From the NCBI RefSeq assembly GCF_000347035.1, contig NZ_ANIJ01000047.1, positions 129,501-193,500 of the forward strand: a DNA stretch of 64,000 nucleotides, read 5' to 3'. Source of the stretch: Leptospira sp. B5-022 (lineage in GTDB: Bacteria > Spirochaetota > Leptospiria > Leptospirales > Leptospiraceae). A model generated the notes under the pieces. The model made no database searches. It was given only the letters and a program-made list of their open reading frames with translations, and was not told the origin of the DNA. This document shows, one piece after another, positions 1-9,088 of the stretch (positions are counted from its first letter, which is position 1; each line of letters begins with the position of its first letter). The translations under genes and the position numbers were made by a program.

Positions 1-432
1 AATCTTCGCTAAATGAGCGGAATAACGAACCCTCGTCTCTCGGGGGAGGGCTACTAAGGCTGCTCTATCATAAACTGCATCCACAGGACCTAAGGTCTCT
101 TTGGATAAATCGAATATGTCCCCCACGAAAATATCTATACCCTTGGCACTGTAAAGAGTGAGTTTGTCCACTTTAGAAATTTCAGGTTCCACTGCTAACT
201 CTTGGAATAGTTGCTGGACCGCCATCTCGACGAGTTCCGCGCCGGCGATCCTATATCCGTTGGAAAGAAGCCAGGTTATATCCAATGTTTTTCCGCATAA
301 TGGAATAAAGATACGGCTATCTTTTGCCAAAGAAAGTTCTTTGAAATATTTAAGTAGAAGCGGGTTTGTCTCGGCTTCGTGGAAGGGGATATTATTCTCT
401 TTCCATCTGCTTAACCAAAAGTCTTTTTCCAT
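1..432 (-). CDS. Thiopurine S-methyltransferase-like protein (3' end outside window)
   Basis: The reading frame is open from an ATG at 432 down to base 1 (144 codons), so the C-terminal part is missing. The N-terminus has the TPMT signature (FWLSRWKENNIPFHE, about residues 5-19), followed by FIPLCGKTLD and an acidic AELVE segment typical of SAM-binding motif I, and YDRAALVALP near residue 120. These match the bacterial TPMT family, SAM-dependent cytosolic enzymes that methylate thiopurines and, in some bacteria, selenium or tellurium oxyanions. The family call rests on several ordered motifs. The true substrate is unknown. No operon partner is visible downstream because the window starts here. 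Confidence 0.85.
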   Translation of the reverse strand, partial: MEKDFWLSRWKENNIPFHEAETNPLLLKYFKELSLAKDSRIFIPLCGKTLDITWLLSNGYRIAGAELVEMAVQQLFQELAVEPEISKVDKLTLYSAKGIDIFVGDIFDLSKETLGPVDAVYDRAALVALPRETRVRYSAHLAKI

Positions 433-764
433 TTGTAATCCCCTCTGGTTTGAACTCCGTAAATTTGTAAGCGCTCCTATCCATAATATTCGTTCTTGAG
501 AACCTGGCAAGACTTTCAGATGGAAAAGAAGGTGGAGAACACGGACTGTTTAAATTGGTTGCTCCCCCTTTTTCATTTTATAACAGTCTGTATTCTCTCT
601 TTTTTATAAAATACCTATTATTTTATTCTAAATATTTCGCAGATCCTGGCATTCTGACCTTACCTTTCGCCAAACAGCCGATATAATCCAAAGTCATTAT
701 TAAACGAATTATGAAAATAAAATATAAATTTTCCTTGCAAGAGATCCTTTTTTGGTCTCTTTAA
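433..764. other. Divergent intergenic region, 332 bp
   Basis: AT-rich DNA between the divergent TPMT-like and macro-domain genes; no ORF looks real. It holds an inverted repeat with 7-bp arms (GACTGTT 544-550, AACAGTC 582-588), a possible -10 TATAAT at 682-687 without a good -35, and a short hairpin (arms 740-747 and 754-760) ending four bases before the macro-gene ATG. Confidence 0.4.
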
Positions 765-1322
765 ATGACGATGGAAATTTTTGTTTGGAAAGGCGATATT
801 ACGTCCGTTCAAACGGATGTTGTGGTAAACGCTGCCAATTCTTCCTTATCTGGGGGAGGCGGTGTGGATGGGGCCATTCATAGGGTAGGTGGGCCGAAGA
901 TTATGGAGGAATGTAGGATATTAAAGATCAAAAAATATCCGAATGGTCTTCCTACCGGTCAATGTATTCTTACTTCCGGAGGGCAACTTCCTGCTAAGTA
1001 TGTGATCCATGCTGTGGGTCCTGTTTGGAAGGGAGGAGATTATCAAGAAGCTTCTCTATTAGAAACCTGTTATAGGAATATTTTGCAGTTATCGTCGGAT
1101 CGTGCGTTCGAATCGATTGCGGTCCCTAGTATTAGCACAGGGATTTATGCTTATCCAAAAGAATTAGCGACTCCAATTGCGATACGGACCATTCTGGAAC
1201 ATAAGGATCAGTTTCCTAGAAAGTTGATATTTGTATGTTTCGATCAGGAAACAAAGGAGATATATGAGGAAATTCTAAACCAGTCCGGAGTCAATTTTAA
1301 GGAAGGAATTTCTTATTTTTAA
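765..1322 (+). CDS. Macro-domain protein, YmdB-like ADP-ribose hydrolase/deacetylase
   Basis: A 185-residue protein consisting of one macro domain. Residues 10-11 (GD), the NAAN motif at 22-25, the glycine-rich loop GGGGVDGAIH at 30-39 and SISTGIYAYP at 122-131 are the ADP-ribose-binding elements of the MacroD/YmdB class, which removes acetyl from O-acetyl-ADP-ribose or ADP-ribose from acidic residues. NAAN followed by the G-loop with D35 fits a catalytically active member. The start could be ATG 765 or ATG 771; neither has a clear Shine-Dalgarno sequence, and a hairpin lies just upstream. It ends four bases before the convergent esterase gene, so it is probably monocistronic. Confidence 0.93.
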   Translation: MTMEIFVWKGDITSVQTDVVVNAANSSLSGGGGVDGAIHRVGGPKIMEECRILKIKKYPNGLPTGQCILTSGGQLPAKYVIHAVGPVWKGGDYQEASLLETCYRNILQLSSDRAFESIAVPSISTGIYAYPKELATPIAIRTILEHKDQFPRKLIFVCFDQETKEIYEEILNQSGVNFKEGISYF

Positions 1323-1326
1323 TATA

Positions 1327-2844
1327 TTACAAGCCTATGCCTGCCGCTCCTCCGCAGGTAGTATACAAATCTTGTTTCGGATTTAACGTATAAGATTCAT
1401 CGGAAGTCGCCTTTCCTAAATTTCCATTGATCGTGCTATCGAACAGATTCGTATTCACACAAGATCCGGAAGCATCATTACATTGAACATTTGCGGGTGG
1501 ACTTGCTCCATTTGCCAAAGTATTCAACCAAGAGGAGAACTTAATTCCTCCGCTATTTAAAGAATACATATCGTTATACGTGGTGATCGTATGAACGTCA
1601 CCGGGACCTATATAGTATCTGAAATTGGACTGGGAACTAGCGTCCTTCATTTTGGAAACTGCCTGTTTAGACCAATCACAAGTAGTATAATCGTTAGAGC
1701 TGGAAGAATTTCCGTCCGGTACTGAACTTCCGTCGCTGTCCCCGTAGATGACAGAATAAAATTTTCCCGCTTGGTAAGGGTCGGCAGTTGTCGCATTGGA
1801 ATAGGTTAAACTGGTATTATTGATCTTGTTGATCTGGCCCATCACATGATAAAAGAATCTTTGGTTCCCATCGAACAAGGCGGTATATTGTCCGAGTACA
1901 TCTCCCGAATATTCGGTCGCCACCTTTTTGAAAAAGTCATTGATAGAAGGTGAACCTGTAGTGGCGTAATTTGCCCCGATGCCATTCACCCAAATCGGAA
2001 GATTGGAAGAAGAAAAGCCGGTCCCATTTCCGATGCCGTTCGTTTCTACGCCCCAGGAACTTTCTAGCAGTGGAAAAAATGCAGGACCGATTGTATGAGC
2101 GGAAGTAGGCACTACGGCATTAGATGCATCGGATAACATTCTGACCTTAGCACTCGGATCAATTGTGGTTACAGTCTCTCGAATAATAGGATAATTTAAG
2201 ATCGCTCCGTAACCTCCGGCGCTTTGACCGGTCACAAAAACCCGGTCCAATTGCGGATAGGAATTTTGGATAAATTTCAGAACGGAAATTACATTATCAT
2301 ACCCATGATGTTGGATGGTCCCGCTTGTATACGTTTTGTCCTTACTTCCGATATGAAGATCACCTGTGCAATACGGGACAAAAATGATATCATAATCTTT
2401 GAACGGGTTCGCAGCCACGGATTGATCGATGATCCCTTTGAATAAAAGGTCTAAGGCAAAATCCGGGATCACATTCAATTGATTGAAATAAGTGACCGTA
2501 TTACTTCCGAAACAGTTTGCATTGTCCCAACAGGCTCCTCCACCCATGAAGTTGATCAGAAGTTTTTTGTTATTCGCAGCAACGGTCTTTCTGAAAAAAT
2601 AAAAGTTTACATTCCCTTCCGTGCCGCTGCATTTCGGATCAAAAGTCGCAGTGTATGTATATGGTGTTGCGCCGTGATCCACTTGTGTAGTAAAGGTCCC
2701 AGGTTCCGGAGTGATCCTCGCGAACGGGGTTGTGACCAGATCTATAATGAATGCGGTAGCAAGAAGTTCCTGGGTATTATCTTTCTCTTTCGTGCAATAG
2801 ATTTGAGTGAATAATAGTACAATGCTAAAATACCGGATTTTCAT
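1327..2844 (-). CDS. Notum/pectinacetylesterase-family lipoprotein (copy 1)
   Basis: A 505-residue exported esterase-like protein. The short hydrophobic N-terminus ends at Cys17 (TQIYC), a relaxed spirochaete-type lipobox. The alpha/beta-hydrolase core shows NFMGGGACWDN (98-108, oxyanion-hole region), PYCTGDLHIG (157-166), the nucleophile elbow GQSAGG with Ser208, and GPGDVHTIT with the likely catalytic His417. This is the layout of the pectinacetylesterase/Notum family (PF03283), which cleaves carboxyl esters from glycans or, in animal Notum, palmitoleate from Wnt. The substrate here is unknown. It lies just downstream of a paralogue with the same motifs, which suggests tandem duplication. 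The two are separated by about 130 bp with no clear terminator, so cotranscription is possible. Confidence 0.88.
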   Translation of the reverse strand: MKIRYFSIVLLFTQIYCTKEKDNTQELLATAFIIDLVTTPFARITPEPGTFTTQVDHGATPYTYTATFDPKCSGTEGNVNFYFFRKTVAANNKKLLINFMGGGACWDNANCFGSNTVTYFNQLNVIPDFALDLLFKGIIDQSVAANPFKDYDIIFVPYCTGDLHIGSKDKTYTSGTIQHHGYDNVISVLKFIQNSYPQLDRVFVTGQSAGGYGAILNYPIIRETVTTIDPSAKVRMLSDASNAVVPTSAHTIGPAFFPLLESSWGVETNGIGNGTGFSSSNLPIWVNGIGANYATTGSPSINDFFKKVATEYSGDVLGQYTALFDGNQRFFYHVMGQINKINNTSLTYSNATTADPYQAGKFYSVIYGDSDGSSVPDGNSSSSNDYTTCDWSKQAVSKMKDASSQSNFRYYIGPGDVHTITTYNDMYSLNSGGIKFSSWLNTLANGASPPANVQCNDASGSCVNTNLFDSTINGNLGKATSDESYTLNPKQDLYTTCGGAAGIGL

Positions 2845-2975
2845 AACGAAATGTACCGCCTAAACCAATGGAAACTTTCACTACAGCGTTCCCAAACTTG
2901 CCGCATTAGGACATATAAAGATAAACGTTGCACCAATTGCCTTCCGATTATAGTTTATTCCCGGTTTATAGAATG

Positions 2976-4406
2976 TCAAGGACCGAAGCAGGTCTCGTAC
3001 AGATCTTTATCGTTGTCAAATGAGTCCTGAGAGGTCGCCCTTCCTAAACTATTGTTCAATGAATTTGCCCCGAAATTCCTATCCGTGCAAGGATGAGAGC
3101 CGGCACCGGCTGAACAATCTACGTCCGTTGGAGTTCCCACATTCGATACGATCGACTTTAACCAGGTATTGAAGTTCACTCCGTTACTGGAAAGCCCATA
3201 CATCGTATCACTCGTAGTGATTGTATGAATATCTCCGGGAGCTCGATAAAAATAATATTTAGATCCGGTCGTATTGCTCATCGCAGTATTCGCGTTAATT
3301 GCCCAGTTACAGTTAGAAGGAGTATTGGAGCCGTTGTCGGGAAGATCAGGCACATCTTTGGCATCCCCCGGTCCAAAATACGAACTGGAATCCGAATAAG
3401 AAGGAGATCCTGAATCTATGATCCCCATTACATTAAAGAACCATCTTTGCGTAGAATCGAATGCGGAAGTGTATTGTCCTACTACATCGTTCGGGTATTC
3501 AGTTGTGATCTTGCTGAGATAATCTCTGATGGAAGGAGTTCCGTCCAGATAATTGGAACCCACCACCCAATCCGGAATATTCTGAGCGCTTCCCCATTGA
3601 TTTTTTACTATATTCGTAAAAAATCCGTCGATTACCGCCCCGTTAGAAGCATCCGCCACTAAGCTGATCTTATTGAAGTTTGGGAATCGGGCGCTTTCTG
3701 CGAATACTTGGCGAATATGAGGATAATTTAATATTGCTCCATACCCTCCGGCACTTTGCCCTGCGACCACTACATCGGTCACCTGAGTGTAATTCGATTG
3801 GATATATTTTAGGACAGAAAGAACGTTATCGTGTCCTCTGTGACTATATGCGGAAGGGTCGGATGAAACGTACGGGTCATCATAAGTAGTTACATCATTG
3901 GAACCGATATGAAGATCCCCCGTGCAGTACGGAATAAAAAGAACATCATAATTCTTTAATGGATTGGATGGGTTTTCCGCATCCAGGATCCCCTGAAAAG
4001 CGACCTTGATAAAAAGATCAGGCACATCATTTAGGAAATTGAAGAATGTTGTGGTATTCTTTCCGAAACAGTTGTTATTACTCCAGCAAGCTCCTCCTCC
4101 CATAAAATTGATCAGTAATTTTTTATTATTCGAGGAAACTGCCTTCCGGAAGAAATAAAAGTTGGTGTTTCCCGAGTTTCCGAAACATTTCGGGAAATAT
4201 TGCCTACCGGTTTGATAATCGGAATTTGTGAGCGGGATTTGGATCGTATCTTCTGCCGGAGGGGTGATCCTTTCGTAAGGATTATAAAGAATTTCGGCTA
4301 AGACCAATCCTGTAAGGGCTTTTGTATTGTCCGGTTCGTCTTTTTGACAGCCGATAGAAAATAACATCGGAATCAAAAAGAGAAGAGATAGGTTTCTGAC
4401 CTGCAT
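2976..4406 (-). CDS. Notum/pectinacetylesterase-family lipoprotein (copy 2)
   Basis: A 476-residue paralogue of the downstream gene. The signal peptide ends in FSIGC (Cys20), a good spirochaetal lipobox, so it is probably anchored in the inner or outer membrane. Conserved blocks are NFMGGGACWSNNNCFG (from about 100), PYCTGDLHIGS (159-169), GQSAGGYGA with nucleophile Ser218, and APGDIHTITT with the candidate catalytic His. The two copies share block order and the paired cysteines of the GGGACW...CFG segment but differ clearly elsewhere, so the duplication is old. The start is the ATG at 4406 that begins the signal peptide. The substrate is not predictable. Confidence 0.88.
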   Translation of the reverse strand: MQVRNLSLLFLIPMLFSIGCQKDEPDNTKALTGLVLAEILYNPYERITPPAEDTIQIPLTNSDYQTGRQYFPKCFGNSGNTNFYFFRKAVSSNNKKLLINFMGGGACWSNNNCFGKNTTTFFNFLNDVPDLFIKVAFQGILDAENPSNPLKNYDVLFIPYCTGDLHIGSNDVTTYDDPYVSSDPSAYSHRGHDNVLSVLKYIQSNYTQVTDVVVAGQSAGGYGAILNYPHIRQVFAESARFPNFNKISLVADASNGAVIDGFFTNIVKNQWGSAQNIPDWVVGSNYLDGTPSIRDYLSKITTEYPNDVVGQYTSAFDSTQRWFFNVMGIIDSGSPSYSDSSSYFGPGDAKDVPDLPDNGSNTPSNCNWAINANTAMSNTTGSKYYFYRAPGDIHTITTSDTMYGLSSNGVNFNTWLKSIVSNVGTPTDVDCSAGAGSHPCTDRNFGANSLNNSLGRATSQDSFDNDKDLYETCFGP

Positions 4407-4583
4407 TCGTTTTTCCCCGCTCTAGAAAACAGTTGAAATGTTTATATTTTTCCATTTTAGACTGACGCATATCGCTAAAGATTCAAGTTCTTTTCAACAT
4501 CGAAGAAAAAGAAAGATTTGAGTAATAAGAGCGAACCCAGAAATTGGAATCGGTCCTATTATTTTTTAAACCGAAGGTGAAAC

Positions 4584-7043
4584 GTGGATCTTTTTGATAA
4601 TATGGGTGAAGCGGAAGGCAATATCGTACCGGTAGACTCCATTCTTCCTCCCGAATTATTTCTGGTTCCGATCAAGACCAGACCGGTATTTCCCGGGATC
4701 ATCACCCCTCTTATTGTTCCTGGGGGAAAGTTTGCAAAGGCCGTTGACGAGGTCTTAAAAGGGAATTCTTTCATCGGACTGGTTCTTCTCAAAGATGAGG
4801 AGAATGAAAAGAAAACGGAAGAGAATATTTACGATTTCGGCGTCGTTGCCAAGATCTTGAAGAAGGTAAATCTTCCGGACGGCGCGGTGAATATTCTCAT
4901 TAATACCGTGCGCAGGTTTAAGGTGGAATCTTTTTCTTCCGTGGAACCTTTGTTGATCGCGAAGGTGAATTATCCGGAAGAAGAGCCGGGCGCTTCTAAA
5001 AATACGATCAAAGCTATGATGAGAACCCTGCTTATTATGACCAGGGAACTTGCTCAGAATAATCCGCTTTTTACGGAAGAAATGAAGCTGACCATGCTGA
5101 ATGTGAACGAGCCTGGTAAGATGGCGGATTTTGTATGCAGTATTTTGAATATTGAGAAGGAAGATTATCAATCCGTAATAGAGTCCGTGAACCTGAAGGA
5201 TCGGATCGAAAAAGTCCTTCTGTATTTGAAAAAGGAAATCGATCTTGTAAGTCTTCAAAGGGAGATCCAGGAAAATATCCAGGATAAGATCGATAAACAA
5301 CAGAGACAGTTTTTCTTAAGAGAACAATTGAAGGCCATCCAAGCGGAACTCGGTCAGAAAGAAGGGAAATACGAGAAGAAATACGAAAAATTCCTGGAAA
5401 GACTCAAAGCCATTCCTGCAGATCCGGAAGTGGTCGAAGAAGTGGAACGAGAAATGGATAAGTTCTTCTATACCGATCAAAATACCGCGGATTATAACGT
5501 TGTGCGGAATTACTTAGATATAATGGAAAGTCTTCCTTGGGAAGCTCCGCCTGCTCGGGAAATCGATCTGGATAAAGCTCGAAAAACTTTAGATCGCGAT
5601 CACTATAAGTTAGATGATGTAAAGGAACGGATCCTGGAATTTTTGGCCGTGAAGAAACTCAAACCTACGGAAAAAGGTTCCATTATTCTTTTGGTAGGAC
5701 CTCCGGGGGTGGGTAAAACTTCCATTGCAAAATCGATTGCGGAAGCCATGGGTAGAAAGTTTTTTAGATTTTCCGTGGGCGGGATGAGAGACGAAGCGGA
5801 GATCAAAGGACATCGCAGGACTTATATCGGTGCCATGCCGGGTAAGATCATAACTGCATTAAGAATTACTAAAGAAAAAGATTCCGTTATTCTTTTGGAT
5901 GAGATAGACAAACTTGGCCTTGGAATGCAGGGAGATCCAGCGGCCGCTCTCTTGGAAGTATTGGATCCGGAGCAGAATAAAACGTTCAGAGATCATTATT
6001 TGGATCTTCCTTTCGATCTTTCTTCCGTATTCTTTATCGCGACGGCAAACACGTTGGATTCCATTAGTCGGATACTTTTGGATCGTATGGAAGTGATCAA
6101 TCTTTCCGGATATATTACGGATGAAAAAGTCCAGATATTCAATAAACATCTTTGGAAAAAGGTGTTAGAGAAAAACGGAATAGAACCTTACGGAATACAG
6201 ATAGATAAAAAAGCCGTAGTCGCTCTGATAGATCATTATTCCAGAGAGTCCGGAGTGAGAGGTCTTGAAAAACAATCCGACAAACTGGCTAGAAAGCTCG
6301 CTCTTCAGATTGTGAAGGGAGAATCTTATCCGAAACATATCCTTCCTAACGATGTGGAAAAACTGTTAGGAGTTCCAAAATACGTGGATGATAGGATGAC
6401 TAAGCCTACCGTTCCTGGAACCGCTTTGGGACTTGCTTGGACTTCCGTTGGAGGAGCAACATTACTCATAGAAGCGGTATTTGTAAAAGGAAAAGGCGGC
6501 ATACTTCTTACGGGAATGATCGGAAAATCTATGGAAGAATCTTCCAGTATAGCTCTTAGCTATATTAAAAATTTCTTAGGTAGTGAGGAATTATTCAGCG
6601 AAAAAACCATTCACCTTCATGTCCCTGACGGTGCGACTCCAAAAGACGGTCCAAGTGCGGGGATCACGATGGCAACCGCCATTCTTTCCTTGGCATTGAA
6701 CAAAAGGATCAAACTCGGGTTCGGTATGACCGGAGAATTGACCCTTACGGGAGAAGTTTTAGCCATCGGTGGCCTAAGAGAAAAGATCGTGGCAGCTAAA
6801 AGGGTGGGAGTTCATAAGATCATTTTTCCTTCGGACAATCGACCTCAGTTAGACGAAATACCTGACTATGTGAAGAAGGGGATGGAATTCTTTCCTGTCT
6901 CTAAATTCGAGGAGGTTGCCAAAATTTTATTCGAACCGAAAATGATCGATGGAGTTTTGAAACCTAAGACGGAACAAGTAGTTGCTGGGAAGAAGCCGAA
7001 ACCTTCTCCTAAAAAGAAGACAGTTTCTCGTAAGAAAAAATAA
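4584..7043 (+). CDS. lon: ATP-dependent endopeptidase Lon
   Basis: An 819-residue cytosolic AAA+ protease that degrades damaged and regulatory proteins. The N-terminal LON substrate-binding domain covers about 30-230 and is followed by a coiled linker. Walker A GPPGVGKT is at about 372-379 and Walker [10 protein letters not shown] near 435-443. The C-terminal protease domain has the Ser-Lys dyad: DGPSAGIT with Ser691, and the Lys of GGLREK about 43 residues later. The start is GTG 4584 with AAGGTG close upstream; an in-frame ATG at 4602 is an alternative. It is longer than E. coli Lon (784 aa) because of an extended N-terminus and a lysine-rich tail (about 800-819, [17 protein letters not shown]), which is shared almost word for word with the alpha/beta hydrolase at 44690. 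Confidence 0.98.
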   Translation: MDLFDNMGEAEGNIVPVDSILPPELFLVPIKTRPVFPGIITPLIVPGGKFAKAVDEVLKGNSFIGLVLLKDEENEKKTEENIYDFGVVAKILKKVNLPDGAVNILINTVRRFKVESFSSVEPLLIAKVNYPEEEPGASKNTIKAMMRTLLIMTRELAQNNPLFTEEMKLTMLNVNEPGKMADFVCSILNIEKEDYQSVIESVNLKDRIEKVLLYLKKEIDLVSLQREIQENIQDKIDKQQRQFFLREQLKAIQAELGQKEGKYEKKYEKFLERLKAIPADPEVVEEVEREMDKFFYTDQNTADYNVVRNYLDIMESLPWEAPPAREIDLDKARKTLDRDHYKLDDVKERILEFLAVKKLKPTEKGSIILLVGPPGVGKTSIAKSIAEAMGRKFFRFSVGGMRDEAEIKGHRRTYIGAMPGKIITALRITKEKDSVILLDEIDKLGLGMQGDPAAALLEVLDPEQNKTFRDHYLDLPFDLSSVFFIATANTLDSISRILLDRMEVINLSGYITDEKVQIFNKHLWKKVLEKNGIEPYGIQIDKKAVVALIDHYSRESGVRGLEKQSDKLARKLALQIVKGESYPKHILPNDVEKLLGVPKYVDDRMTKPTVPGTALGLAWTSVGGATLLIEAVFVKGKGGILLTGMIGKSMEESSSIALSYIKNFLGSEELFSEKTIHLHVPDGATPKDGPSAGITMATAILSLALNKRIKLGFGMTGELTLTGEVLAIGGLREKIVAAKRVGVHKIIFPSDNRPQLDEIPDYVKKGMEFFPVSKFEEVAKILFEPKMIDGVLKPKTEQVVAGKKPKPSPKKKTVSRKKK

Positions 7044-7139
7044 ATCTCCAAGGTTTCGCCCAAATATGGAGGTCCTTAAGCGGCTCAAAATAATTTGCTT
7101 TTTAGGACCCTTTTCGGACGCTGTTCGGAGGAGACCATA

Positions 7140-8261
7140 ATGGGCGTACCTTTCATAGATATCAAAAGATTCGAGCCAGGATTACTGGAAGCTTGGGAAG
7201 ATAAAGTAAAAACCCTCAGCAAGAACGCCTCCTTTATCGGAGGAGAAGAAGTCGCATTATTAGAAAAAAATCTAGCAACAACCGCCGGGACTAAATACTC
7301 GATCGCATGTGCAAACGGAACGGACGCACTCCAATTGGCGTTGAGAGCCTTGGGGGTCGGAAAGGGTGATAAGGTATTAGTTCCCGATTCCACCTTCTGG
7401 GCAACATTCGAATCCGTGGTAAACGTAGGAGCTGATCCTGCTACAGTAGATACGAATCCGGACGATCTACAAATGGATTTCGAAGAATTTAAAAAAGCAC
7501 TCGAAGAACTAAAACCAAAAGCTGCGATCATAGTTCACCTTTACGGTTGGGGAAGCGCTAAGTTAGAAGATTACCGCAAACTTTGTAAAGAAAAGGGAGT
7601 GTTCCTACTAGAAGACGGAGCACAATCTTTCGGAGTCTTGTATAAAGGAAAACCTATCTACCAAGATGCGTTGATCACCACTACTTCTTTCTATCCTGCA
7701 AAAGTTTTAGGTGGAGCAGGAGATGGTGGAGCGGTTTTCACAAACGACGAAGAGCTTGCGAATAAAGTCAGAATGCTTGGAAACCACGGTAGAACTTCTC
7801 ATTACGGTTACGGGGATGTAGGTTGGAATTCCAGAATGGATACATTGCAAGCCGCATTCTTAAATTTGAATCTTCCTCATTTGGAAGCAAGACTTGTTTC
7901 ACGCAGAAAGGCGGCAGAAAAATATTATCAAGTTCTTCCTAGTTTAGGAGTGAATGTGATCCATCCTCCAAAAGACTTTCAAGAAAACGGATATTGCAAC
8001 GTTACTCTTTTTGATCCTGCAGAAAGACCTAAGATCCAAGAAGTCCTAAAAACAAAGGGGATCGGTTTCGGTGTTATTTATCCCGGAGCGATGAGCGATC
8101 AACCCGGAGCAAAACCGTATATCGTAGGTAAATTTGGAAAAGAACATAGGACCGGAAGGATCTGCGATTCAGTATTAAATTTTCCTTTATTTCCGTACAT
8201 GACCGATTCCGAGCTGGAAGAAGTTTTTGCCGCGATCAAGGAATATAAGAGCCTGTCCTAA
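7140..8261 (+). CDS. DegT/DnrJ/EryC1/StrS-family PLP aminotransferase
   Basis: A 373-residue fold-type I sugar aminotransferase or dehydratase. The start is ATG 7140, preceded by GGAGGAG; the frame is open a little further upstream, but that extension has no start signal. Seen: [17 protein letters not shown] (PLP phosphate-binding region), [10 protein letters not shown] (Asp of the family), and [18 protein letters not shown] with the Schiff-base Lys188. Members transaminate nucleotide-linked keto-sugars for surface polysaccharides. Usually they sit in O-antigen clusters, but here the neighbours are lon and dps. It may supply a housekeeping amino-sugar. It has an intrinsic terminator about 100 bp downstream. 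Confidence 0.92.
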   Translation: MGVPFIDIKRFEPGLLEAWEDKVKTLSKNASFIGGEEVALLEKNLATTAGTKYSIACANGTDALQLALRALGVGKGDKVLVPDSTFWATFESVVNVGADPATVDTNPDDLQMDFEEFKKALEELKPKAAIIVHLYGWGSAKLEDYRKLCKEKGVFLLEDGAQSFGVLYKGKPIYQDALITTTSFYPAKVLGGAGDGGAVFTNDEELANKVRMLGNHGRTSHYGYGDVGWNSRMDTLQAAFLNLNLPHLEARLVSRRKAAEKYYQVLPSLGVNVIHPPKDFQENGYCNVTLFDPAERPKIQEVLKTKGIGFGVIYPGAMSDQPGAKPYIVGKFGKEHRTGRICDSVLNFPLFPYMTDSELEEVFAAIKEYKSLS

Positions 8262-8362
8262 AGGCCGGGCTCTTGAGGTCCCTGAGCTAATGTAGATTTA
8301 TATAATTTTCTAATGGTTTAGCGGACTATAAAAAGTAAGATTTTTACATTTTCTCAAAAATG

Positions 8363-8395
8363 AAAAAAGCCGCTGATCTTTCAGCGGCTTTTTGT
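8363..8395 (+). terminator. Rho-independent terminator after the DegT aminotransferase gene
   Basis: A perfect GC-rich stem AGCCGCTGA / TCAGCGGCT with a four-base TCTT loop, preceded by an A-tract and followed by a T-tract (TTTTTG TTTTT). It closes the plus-strand aminotransferase transcript and insulates dps. The flanking A and T runs could also let it work on the other strand. Confidence 0.9.
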
Positions 8396-8450
8396 TTTTC
8401 TTTCTCGCCAAAATCTGCAAAAAATCATCATTATTCCGAAAGAAATTAGG

Positions 8451-8480
8451 TTGCCACTGTCTAAGATTTAAGTTTAGAAT
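8451..8480 (+). promoter_or_regulatory. Likely sigma70-type promoter of dps
   Basis: TTGCCA at 8451-8456 and TAGAAT at 8475-8480 are separated by 18 bp. The -10 hexamer lies inside the perfect palindrome at 8472-8490, so a repressor bound there would block RNA polymerase. The start of transcription would fall near 8487, leaving a short leader that contains AAGGAG. Confidence 0.6.
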
Positions 8481-8490
8481 GATTCTAAAC
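8472..8490. promoter_or_regulatory. PerR/Fur-family operator upstream of dps
   Basis: GTTTAGAATGATTCTAAAC is a perfect 9-1-9 palindrome. Its centre TTAGAATGATTCTAA has the same 7-1-7 architecture and nearly the same bases as the PerR box known from Bacillus (TTATAATNATTATAA). PerR represses the Dps gene mrgA in Bacillus, and Leptospira has PerR regulators. The position over the -10 element fits repression relieved by peroxide. The regulator's identity is inferred. Confidence 0.7.
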
Positions 8491-8514
8491 TAGATAAACT
8501 GAAAGGAGAAATGT

Positions 8515-8982
8515 ATGAAACCGAATATAGGAATCCCGGAGAAGGATAGAGAGGCCATCAACCAGGGCCTGCAAAAACTTTTAGCAGACACGTATTTTTT
8601 ATATTTAAAAACCCATAACTATCACTGGAACGTAACCGGTCCCTTATTTAATACATTACATTTGATGTTCATGACCCAGTATACGGAGCTTTGGAATGCT
8701 TTGGATCTTGTGGCGGAAAGAATTCGTTCTCTTGGTTACCCGGCTCCGGGGACCTATAAAGCATTCTCTTCTCTAACGTCTTTGAAAGAGGAAGACGGAG
8801 TTCCTAAAGCGGAAGACATGCTTAAAAATCTTGTGGATGGACATGAGGCCGTTATTCGTACGGCAAGAGCCATTCTTCCTTCGGCAGATTCGGGAGGAGA
8901 CGAGGTGACTACGGATCTTCTTACTCAAAGATTAGAGATCCACGAAAAAACCGCTTGGATGCTTAGGAGCATGCTGGAGTAG
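8515..8982 (+). CDS. dps: Dps-family DNA-protecting ferritin
   Basis: A 155-residue ferritin-like protein of the usual Dps length. Candidate ferroxidase-centre residues are His37 (in HNYHWNV), His49, Asp64 and Glu68 (in LDLVAERI), in the spacing of the Dps inter-subunit site. Dps dodecamers oxidise Fe(II) with hydrogen peroxide, store iron and shield DNA. The ATG at 8515 follows AAGGAG at six bases; the ATG at 8511 is out of frame and hits a stop quickly. It has its own promoter overlapped by a PerR-type palindrome, which points to peroxide or metal control. It appears monocistronic. Confidence 0.96.
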   Translation: MKPNIGIPEKDREAINQGLQKLLADTYFLYLKTHNYHWNVTGPLFNTLHLMFMTQYTELWNALDLVAERIRSLGYPAPGTYKAFSSLTSLKEEDGVPKAEDMLKNLVDGHEAVIRTARAILPSADSGGDEVTTDLLTQRLEIHEKTAWMLRSMLE

Positions 8983-9035
8983 AATTTTAGTATATTCTGA
9001 AAATCGAATATTTTGGGGTGTAATCCCAGAAATAA

Positions 9036-9079
9036 AAACCCGGAGAGATCGACCTGGTATTCGATCTTTCTCTCCGGGT
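9036..9079 (-). terminator. Terminator of the cytochrome c lipoprotein gene
   Basis: An inverted repeat CCCGGAGAGA ... TCTCTCCGGG (arms near 9039-9048 and 9069-9078), with further pairing through TCGA. Read on the minus strand it is followed by a T-run (GGGTTTTTATT). It lies between convergent dps and the cytochrome gene and probably ends the latter. Confidence 0.8.
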
Positions 9080-9088
9080 CGTAGAGAG

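Noticed and set aside
2479..2814. 111-codon ORF antisense to the first esterase gene
   Set aside because: No domain; the minus-strand frame has lipobox, GxSxG and the catalytic His.
4755..5300. Long antisense ORF (181 codons) inside lon
   Set aside because: The opposite frame has the well-conserved Lon protein with all motifs; the antisense frame shows no domain and biased residues typical of a shadow.
7095..7139. Upstream extension of the DegT gene
   Set aside because: The 15-codon extension has no SD, whereas ATG 7140 follows GGAGGAG.
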